Source: CAZGZD01 sp964530005
GTDB taxonomy: Bacteria; Patescibacteriota; Microgenomatia; UBA1406; GWC2-37-13
Reading direction: 5' to 3'
Length of the DNA stretch: 19,292 bases
Assembly (NCBI GenBank): GCA_964530005.1
Contig: CAZGZD010000022.1
Span: forward strand, 1-19,292
Under the pieces are notes generated by a model. That model ran no database searches. It saw only the letters and a program-made list of their open reading frames with translations, and had not been told where the DNA came from. Both the position numbers and the translations under genes were made by a program. This document shows, one piece after another, positions 14,378-19,292 of the stretch; within the stretch, counting starts at the first letter, position 1; the number at the start of each line of letters is the position of its first letter.

Positions 14378-14470
14378 AAAAAAAAGAGCATCACTACCGC
14401 TCGTATATGGGGACGACGAATAGTAATGCTCTTTTATCTCTCGTTTTTTATAAACGAGCGATCTTCAACT
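14378..14470 (-). ncRNA. candidate small RNA with C-rich loop and strong terminator
   Basis: About 93 nt on the minus strand from a predicted start near 14470. Hairpin 1 is CTCGTTT-ATAAA-AAACGAG (14458-14440), a 7-bp stem. Hairpin 2 has a lower stem of 12 pairs (14432-14421 with 14396-14385) including one U-G wobble. An internal loop and a 6-bp upper stem CG-UCGU/ACGA-(G)-CG follow, with an 8-nt loop CCCCAUAU (14412-14405). Nine Us follow directly (14385-14377). The wobble is a pair only in minus-strand RNA; in plus-strand RNA it would be a C/A mismatch, which supports this strand. No ORF fills it. It could be a free-standing regulatory RNA or, less simply, an elaborate terminator for the DUF2298 gene, whose stop codon is 45 nt upstream of the predicted RNA start. 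Confidence 0.6.
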
Positions 14471-14476
14471 GCATAA

Positions 14477-14505
14477 AAATTAGCACACCCTAAAATATTT
14501 GTCAA
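14477..14505 (-). promoter_or_regulatory. promoter of the candidate small RNA
   Basis: On the minus strand, a perfect TTGACA (14505-14500), a 17-nt spacer ending in TGC, and TAATTT (14482-14477), i.e. an extended -10 (TG-n). The -35 starts 10 nt after the stop codon of the DUF2298 gene and points into the hairpin region rather than into any gene. Confidence 0.6.
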
Positions 14506-14514
14506 GATCTATAT

Positions 14515-16761
14515 TTAATTAACCCGATACAACAGTCCCTTTTTATCGCTTGATTCATAGACTTTAGTGGAGGTTGTGTCGAATTTCCCCGTATTGATGT
14601 TTTTGTATTTTTGTCTTTCAAGGTCTGAAATCACAATATACCTAATTGAATATTTTTGAATAAGCATATGAGTTCTTGCCAGATCTGGCGATTCGTATAG
14701 AGCTTGAATGTCTGGAATTCTTGAGCCGACTACATCGGGTGATCCTCGCCATAGCCATTCATGCACCCACCAGCCGGCAGGAGTAGGTAAGCCGGTATAT
14801 GCTGAGATTCTGTTGTAATTTGTGTAAGAATCACCTTGGGCTTCAAGTATTACTGAGTAGCCCGCAACGTGGCCATTCAGATAATTTATGATTTCGCGAT
14901 CTGCTTTCATATTTTCACGCATCATCCACTGACCACCATCAAGAGATGGCTTTTTGTTGAGTTTGCCATAGAAGCTGGGGAATGCAAAAAATGGATAGAG
15001 GAATATGAACGAAAAGAAGAATAAGTAAATCACCTTAAGTACATATTTGCCTTTTCCTTCAATTGTTCGAATACGATAGAAGACAAAGCTTGAGGCAAGT
15101 CCACATATGATAAAAGCCTGGTAACCAAGCTTAAACATTGTGTTTGCTCTAAAGTGGGCAGGATATATGTCCTTAATATAAAAAAACTCAGGAACTACAA
15201 TGAGAAATATTCCAAAACAAAAGCTTGCTGCTATAAAGTAATCAATCGAAAGAGCGCCCTTTTTCTTTATTAGATACTTTAGTTTGAGGCGCTCAATGAA
15301 ATTTACTGTAAGGAAGAGAATAAATACTATTATGAAAAACCCCCACAATACAAAAAGCATCCATAATGGTGAAGCTTGACAGTTGCCCTCAAACAAAAAA
15401 GGCCCGATTTTTTGAATTCCCGTGAAGACTGGTCCACAATTTACACCGATTCCTGATATAAATGGCTTAAAGTTGAGAGAGAAAGGGAGTGTGAAAATAA
15501 AAAAAGACGTAAGAAGAGCGGCGGAAAGTAGGATTATAGGCGCAGTAAATCTATAGATTATAAAGAAAATGACAAGGCTAAAGAGTAGATAAGTTGGTCC
15601 ATCGGTTGCATTCGTCATATAGCAACTCGCAATTAGAAATCCAACGAGGGTTGAGTATATGAGTCGTGATTTTTGACTCATGACGTAGTTTTTAATCTTT
15701 GTTAAAGATATTTTGCCTCCCCAAACGTACGAGATGAGGCGGGCAAATGAATATTTTTGGTCAGTATCGGTACTTTGTGCAGTGGGCGAGGTAAAAAATA
15801 AAATAATTGTCGCAATGGTTAAAAGTACAAATGGGATATCAAAAATATGTCCGTGTAGGTCTGCGACTACCCAAGAATAAGAGGGGAATTCATGAATCGT
15901 AAAGGGAATAAATCGAGTAGCATTTGGATACCAGTAATTTTGAGGATTAAAGCTTGAGAATATGTGCCAAAAAGGTATAGGTTTGTCGTTGGGATATCCC
16001 TTCGTGAAGAGGTAGATCGTATGAAGATTGCCTGCAAGATTGACAATAAATGATCCCAAAAGGCCAAAAAAAATAAAATGAAAAATATGAGTAACTTGTT
16101 TTTGCACACCTTTAAAAAGGTGGACGAGATTGCCTGCAATTGAAAAGCTAAGCGTTATGGCCTGTGCAAATATAGAAGAAAGTATTAGATTGTAAGCTAT
16201 GTATGCGGGAGTCGCGGTGAGTTTTATGAGAACAGCGCCAGTAATGTGTCCAAAGAAGTAATAATTAATTGGATATCCGTTGGGACGTAGTGCATCTGGT
16301 CCATACCACATATCAAGTGGAGGAAAGTGGCCGGCACGAAGAATCGAGTTCATAAACCCAAAATCCATAAATTTTTCTAGCCCATGAATAGCGGGCTCCT
16401 GAGCTCGCACATATGATAGAAAGAAAAAAGAGACGCAGAATAATATTTCTTCAAAAAAAATAATTGAATAAAAATGTTTACTCTTAGGCTTTTTGGTACG
16501 TGTAATTTTTTTTGCAATATATATATTTACTAAAAAAATTGTAAACACGACCAAAAAGACAGATATTCGTGTGAAGGAAATTATTTTTAGTGTTGCTCCA
16601 GCAAAAATAAAATAGGAGATTAGAAGGATCGCAATAGTTTTAGCAAAGGGATAGCCTTTATCGAAGAATCGCCCAAATACAATCTTTGCAAGTGGCAGAC
16701 ATATAAGGCCAAGTACAAAAAGGTATATCCACCAAGTAAAAGTAGTCGTAAGCCATTCCAT
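14515..16761 (-). CDS. DUF2298 (Chlor_Arch_YYY) multi-pass membrane protein
   Basis: A 748-aa protein with many membrane helices spread over its length and a soluble C-terminal part (from about residue 620). Family signatures are the loop FMDFGFMNSILRAGHFPPLDMWY (about 133-155), NGYPINYYFFGHI, the FNPQNYWYPNATRFIP segment, and HEFPSYSWVVADLHGHIFDIPF (about 290-310). The C-terminal part contains GRISAYTGLPTPAGW-like text (NRISAYTGLPTPAGWWVHEW) as in other members. The architecture is that of GT-C glycosyltransferases, with acidic extracytoplasmic loops after the first helices. The proposed role is transfer of a sugar from a lipid-linked donor outside the membrane, but no member's activity can be assumed here. 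It is divergent from valS. The first ATG in this frame after the -10 box (16783-16778) is used. Confidence 0.85.
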   Translation of the reverse strand: MEWLTTTFTWWIYLFVLGLICLPLAKIVFGRFFDKGYPFAKTIAILLISYFIFAGATLKIISFTRISVFLVVFTIFLVNIYIAKKITRTKKPKSKHFYSIIFFEEILFCVSFFFLSYVRAQEPAIHGLEKFMDFGFMNSILRAGHFPPLDMWYGPDALRPNGYPINYYFFGHITGAVLIKLTATPAYIAYNLILSSIFAQAITLSFSIAGNLVHLFKGVQKQVTHIFHFIFFGLLGSFIVNLAGNLHTIYLFTKGYPNDKPIPFWHIFSSFNPQNYWYPNATRFIPFTIHEFPSYSWVVADLHGHIFDIPFVLLTIATIILFFTSPTAQSTDTDQKYSFARLISYVWGGKISLTKIKNYVMSQKSRLIYSTLVGFLIASCYMTNATDGPTYLLFSLVIFFIIYRFTAPIILLSAALLTSFFIFTLPFSLNFKPFISGIGVNCGPVFTGIQKIGPFLFEGNCQASPLWMLFVLWGFFIIVFILFLTVNFIERLKLKYLIKKKGALSIDYFIAASFCFGIFLIVVPEFFYIKDIYPAHFRANTMFKLGYQAFIICGLASSFVFYRIRTIEGKGKYVLKVIYLFFFSFIFLYPFFAFPSFYGKLNKKPSLDGGQWMMRENMKADREIINYLNGHVAGYSVILEAQGDSYTNYNRISAYTGLPTPAGWWVHEWLWRGSPDVVGSRIPDIQALYESPDLARTHMLIQKYSIRYIVISDLERQKYKNINTGKFDTTSTKVYESSDKKGLLYRVN

Positions 16762-16777
16762 ATGATTTTGTTGACCA

Positions 16778-16783
16778 TTATAT
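16778..16783 (-). promoter_or_regulatory. -10 box of the DUF2298 gene
   Basis: TATAAT on the minus strand, 16 nt before the ATG at 16761. It sits at the edge of the valS leader region and overlaps one arm of the 8-bp inverted repeat TATATACC/GGTATATA (16779-16786 and 16868-16875). Confidence 0.4.
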
Positions 16784-16787
16784 ACCC

Positions 16788-16816
16788 TTCACATTTGAGA
16801 ATGTTGCGAGTATAAC
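16788..16816 (+). promoter_or_regulatory. distal valS promoter (P1)
   Basis: TTCACA (16788-16793), a 17-nt spacer and TATAAC (16811-16816), each one base from consensus. A start near 16823 would give a leader of about 117 nt. A palindrome ACATT-TGAG-AATGT (16791-16804) lies over the -35 and the spacer and could be an operator. Confidence 0.45.
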
Positions 16817-16822
16817 TCCCTC

Positions 16823-16939
16823 TAAACTGCTTTGATCCCGCTAAGGGGGACAAACCAGTGTAAGAGTGGTATATACGATCGCTCCCTTGAAAAGAGAGCC
16901 TTATTTTGATATAAATCAGCATACATTTGATTTATATTT
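16823..16939 (+). promoter_or_regulatory. structured leader of valS
   Basis: Three hairpins can be drawn. (1) 16826-16859: ACTG/CAGT, TTTG/CAAA and TCCC/GGGG pair around a GCTAAG loop, separated by two single mismatches. One pair is U-G in plus-strand RNA and would be A/C on the other strand, pointing to valS-strand RNA. (2) 16881-16899: GCTCCCTT-GAA-AAGAGAGC with one mismatch, followed by CTTATTTT, resembling an intrinsic terminator. (3) 16909-16937: a perfect 9-bp stem ATATAAATC/GATTTATAT with an 11-nt loop, ending 2 nt before the ATG. AGAGTGGTAT at 16864-16873 followed by CGCTCCCTT resembles a degenerate T-box core, but no Stem I or Val specifier loop is convincing. Confidence 0.4.
16887..16915 (+). 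promoter_or_regulatory. proximal valS promoter (P2)
   Basis: TTGAAA (16887-16892), 17-nt spacer, TATAAA (16910-16915). The predicted start is near 16922, leaving an 18-nt leader. It competes with the terminator-hairpin reading of the same bases; if P2 is the main promoter, most of the leader RNA is not made. Confidence 0.45.
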
Positions 16940-19066
16940 ATGGACACATCTTTTAAGCCACAAGAAATAGAGGAGGCTTTGTATAAAAAATGGGAGAAGC
17001 ACAAGCTTTTTGAAGCTAATGTCGATCCAGCCAAAAAACCTTTTTCAATAATCCTCCCACCACCGAACGCAAACGCAGACTTGCATATTGGACATGCACC
17101 ATATGTGTATGAGGATGTGATGATAAGGTATCGACGTCTGCGAGGATACGCGACCCTTTTCCTGCCTGGTGCGGACCATGCTGGCATTGAGACACAGTTT
17201 GTTTATGAAAAACACCTTAAAAAGCAAGGCAAGAGTAGATTCGATTTTAGCAGGGAGCAGCTATTCGCAGATATTTGGGATTTTGTCATGTCCAATAGGC
17301 ACAATATGGAGAACCAGCTAAGACGAATGGGATTTGCGCTGGACTGGTCAAAGAAAAAATTTACTATGGATTCGGAAATTGTCGAGGTGGTATACAACAC
17401 ATTTGAGGAAATGTTTAAAGAAGGACTTATCTATCGAGCAGAAAAACTCGTGAATTATTGCACACATTGTGGCACATCGTATTCTGATCTGGAGGTTGTC
17501 TATAAGGAGAAGGCAGACCCTTTGTACTATATGAAGTATGGGCCTTTTACTGTCGCCACAGTGCGTCCTGAGACCAAATTTGGCGATACAGCAGTCGCAG
17601 TGCATCCAGATGACCCGCGATATAAAAAATACGTAGGTCAAGAGATTAAAGTTGATGGGTTGATTGGGGCATTTACAATCAAAGTGGTTGCTGATTCAGC
17701 GGTTGATCCCAAGTTTGGCACTGGAGTGGTAAAAGTGACTCCAGCACATGACATGAACGACTGGGAGATTGCTAAGCGTCATAGCCTACCCCTAAAGCAG
17801 GTGATAGGGTTTGATGGACGCCTCAACAAGCTGACTGGCAAGTATGCCGGGCTCACAGTTCACAGTGCCCGCGCTCAGATTGCGGCCGATCTGGAGACAC
17901 ATGGTCTTATGGAGAAGGTCGACTCAAATTACTCACATAGAGTGGGGACGTGTTATCGATGTGGCCGCACGCTTGAGCCTTTGCCCAAAGAGCAATGGTT
18001 TGTGAAGGTCTCTTCTTTAACTAAAGCTGCCACGGAGTGGATCGAGAGCGAGAAAGTCAAAGTCTATCCCAAGCGCTTTAAAAAGCAACTCATACTTATA
18101 CTTGAAAATTTCATAGATTGGAATATCTCAAGACAAAATGTCTGGGGTATACGAATTCCAGCATATAAGTGTCAAAGTGAAAAAGGGGAGGACAAGTGGT
18201 TTGTAAGCGTAAAGCCTCCCAAAAAATGTGCAATCTGTGGAAAGTGCGAGTTTGAGCAGGACGAGGACACCTTCGACACATGGTTTTCATCTTCTCAATG
18301 GCCACACGCCACACTTAAGACGCAAAAGGATAAAAAGCTCTATAGCTATTTTTATCCCACATCTGTCATGGAGACTGGATACGATATACTGCGAGCGTGG
18401 GTTGCTCGGATGATCATGATGGGATGTTTTATAACTCGCAAGCCTCAATTTGAAAATATATTTCTGCACGGAATGGTGAGAGACAAACATGGGGCAAAGA
18501 TAAGCAAGTCAAAAGGAAATGTAATAAATCCAATAGAGATCATTGAGAAGTATGGTGCAGATGCACTACGTGCGACACTACTTTTTGGTGTTAAGGAAGG
18601 GGCTGACGTATCGCTATCTGAAGATAAGGTACGTGCGATGCGGAATTTTGCCAATAAGGTGTGGAATATTGGGCGATTTATCAAGTTGTATGAGGTACAA
18701 GATGACAAAAGAAATGTGAAAAATGAAAAAGAAGAAAAAATACTAAATCAGTTGAAAACTGAGTTTAAAGACGTGAAGAGAAAATATATTCGCCATATGG
18801 ATAATTATCGTTTCTCTAAGGCTCTTGATCTTACGTATCAGTTTATCTGGCACAGGTTTGCCGATTATTATATAGAAGAGTTGAAAGAGGCGCTCAAAAG
18901 TGGTAATATTGTGACTTACGACTCGTTGGTCGAAGTGTATAAAGAGTGTCTTGTACTTCTTCATCCATTTATGCCCTATGTGACAGATAGTGTATGGGGG
19001 CAGTTGAAAGGTCAGGATGAGTTCATCTTAAACCAAAGCTTATTACACGAAAAAAATAAACAATGA
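16940..19066 (+). CDS. valS: valyl-tRNA synthetase, short form
   Basis: A 708-aa class I synthetase that charges tRNA-Val. The HIGH motif is LHIGH at residues 48-52, preceded by PPPNANAD. The editing (CP1) domain is present: TVATVRPETKFGDTAVAVHP near residue 205, GTGVVKVTPAHDMND near 258. The KMSKS loop is KISKS at 520-524. Cysteine pairs of zinc-knuckle type occur at CTHCG, CYRCG and CAICGKC. The DTWFSSSQWP block favours ValRS over IleRS. The protein ends just after the anticodon-binding domain (LLHPFMPYVTDSVWGQL), without the C-terminal coiled-coil arm that brings typical ValRS to about 860-950 aa. The stop overlaps the rpmH start (ATGA). No Shine-Dalgarno precedes the ATG. Confidence 0.95.
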   Translation: MDTSFKPQEIEEALYKKWEKHKLFEANVDPAKKPFSIILPPPNANADLHIGHAPYVYEDVMIRYRRLRGYATLFLPGADHAGIETQFVYEKHLKKQGKSRFDFSREQLFADIWDFVMSNRHNMENQLRRMGFALDWSKKKFTMDSEIVEVVYNTFEEMFKEGLIYRAEKLVNYCTHCGTSYSDLEVVYKEKADPLYYMKYGPFTVATVRPETKFGDTAVAVHPDDPRYKKYVGQEIKVDGLIGAFTIKVVADSAVDPKFGTGVVKVTPAHDMNDWEIAKRHSLPLKQVIGFDGRLNKLTGKYAGLTVHSARAQIAADLETHGLMEKVDSNYSHRVGTCYRCGRTLEPLPKEQWFVKVSSLTKAATEWIESEKVKVYPKRFKKQLILILENFIDWNISRQNVWGIRIPAYKCQSEKGEDKWFVSVKPPKKCAICGKCEFEQDEDTFDTWFSSSQWPHATLKTQKDKKLYSYFYPTSVMETGYDILRAWVARMIMMGCFITRKPQFENIFLHGMVRDKHGAKISKSKGNVINPIEIIEKYGADALRATLLFGVKEGADVSLSEDKVRAMRNFANKVWNIGRFIKLYEVQDDKRNVKNEKEEKILNQLKTEFKDVKRKYIRHMDNYRFSKALDLTYQFIWHRFADYYIEELKEALKSGNIVTYDSLVEVYKECLVLLHPFMPYVTDSVWGQLKGQDEFILNQSLLHEKNKQ

Positions 19067-19200
19067 AACGTACATATCAACCAAAAAAAGGCAAAAGAGC
19101 CAAAAAGCATGGCTTCTTGACGAAAATGGCGACAGCTGATGGACGAGCAATCATAAAAAGAAGACGCGCCAAAGGACGCACAAGACTTGCTGTGGAGTAG
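19063..19200 (+). CDS. rpmH: large ribosomal subunit protein bL34
   Basis: A 45-aa, strongly basic protein starting MKRTYQPKKGKRAKKHGF, then TKMATADGRAIIKRRRAKGR and ending GRTRLAVE. These are the classical bL34 blocks (KRTYQP, HGF, R-x-I-x-x-RRAKGR). The length is normal. It starts inside the valS stop codon, which implies translational coupling with the synthetase. Confidence 0.97.
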   Translation: MKRTYQPKKGKRAKKHGFLTKMATADGRAIIKRRRAKGRTRLAVE

Positions 19201-19230
19201 ACGTATTCAGACTACAAAAATATTTAATCT

Positions 19231-19292
19231 ATGGGATCTATCTATAATACGATTTTTGTGAATCCGATAACCAACATTCTCCTTTTTTTCTA
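19231..19292 (+). CDS. yidC: membrane protein insertase YidC/Oxa1 family, 5' fragment
   Basis: The first 20 codons are open to the window end, reading MGSIYNTIFVNPITN and then a hydrophobic run. This matches the start of the short YidC/Oxa1 proteins without a periplasmic domain (I-Y-N-x-I-x-x-P-x-x-N-x-L). Position after rpmH agrees with the conserved bacterial order. The usual rnpA between rpmH and yidC is missing: only 30 bp separate them. The gene is cut by the window edge. Confidence 0.75.
   Translation, partial: MGSIYNTIFVNPITNILLFF

Noticed and set aside
14344..14425. The two related repeats as a CRISPR array or mini guanidine riboswitch
   Set aside because: Only two units with terminator-like ends and no spacer of constant size, so not CRISPR. 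Two hairpins next to each other recall mini-ykkC, but the loops are not ACGR tetraloops closed by stems and no transporter gene follows.
16620..16922. Minus-strand 100-codon frame across the valS/DUF2298 intergenic region
   Set aside because: It runs out of frame into the DUF2298 gene and covers the structured leader of valS on the other strand. The hydrophobic part is only a frame-shifted reading of the real gene. It is best explained as a shadow of the intergenic element.
16822..17187. Minus-strand 121-codon frame opposite the valS start
   Set aside because: It lies antisense to the conserved N-terminal coding region of valS, including the HIGH motif, and has no promoter or start context of its own.

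Overview
The window looks like part of a small-genome Patescibacteria (candidate phyla radiation, CPR) chromosome. The evidence is a combination of features rather than one marker: an AT-rich sequence with tightly packed genes, a tandem pair of short two-helix pilin-like proteins, a DUF2298 (Chlor_Arch_YYY) membrane protein, a DUF5657-like tiny membrane protein beside a PH-like protein and a propeller protein, an archaeal-type ATP-dependent DNA ligase, and a ValRS that stops right after its anticodon-binding domain. Two genes (valS and the first pilin-like gene) end in TGA inside ATGA overlaps with the next gene, so the standard bacterial code fits and UGA recoding does not. The exact lineage cannot be fixed from this sequence.

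Layout. 38-661 (-): LysE/RhtB-type exporter. 745-3632 (+): three-gene redox operon (membrane-anchored FMN-binding protein, ApbE flavin transferase, NqrB/RnfD-like membrane domain fused to a ferredoxin-reductase-like FAD/NAD module). 3680-4096 (-): SRPBCC/AHSA1-like protein, followed on the same strand at higher coordinates by tRNA-Gln(UUG) with encoded CCA. 4281-7015 (+): membrane operon (PH-like protein, 76-aa membrane protein, degenerate PP2C-like + TM + propeller protein). 7020-7687 (-): two pilin-like proteins. 7782-8831 (+): Fic protein. 8877-10670 (+): ATP-dependent DNA ligase. 10676-13992 (-): surface-polysaccharide-like operon read from the right (EEP hydrolase, GT4, GT2, GT2). 13993-14514: the largest non-coding gap. 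14515-16761 (-): DUF2298 protein. 16940-19292 (+): valS, rpmH and the start of yidC.

The 14.0-14.5 kb gap is the most interesting stretch. It holds a perfect DnaA box, a 47-codon ORF behind a TTGACA-17-TATATT promoter, and on the opposite strand a compact small-RNA gene: TTGACA-17-TAATTT with an extended -10, a 7-bp hairpin, then a 12-bp terminator stem with nine Us whose apical part carries a C-rich loop. The apical part is repeated in a second hairpin just downstream. The valS leader is the second point of interest: it has two candidate promoters, a long hairpin with wobble polarity pointing to valS-strand RNA, a terminator-like hairpin and a 9-bp hairpin touching the start codon.

Many genes have a -10 box only 6-11 nt before the ATG and few recognisable Shine-Dalgarno sequences. 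This suggests leaderless or nearly leaderless transcripts, which makes the long valS leader stand out more. All product names come from reading motifs by eye; no database search was possible.
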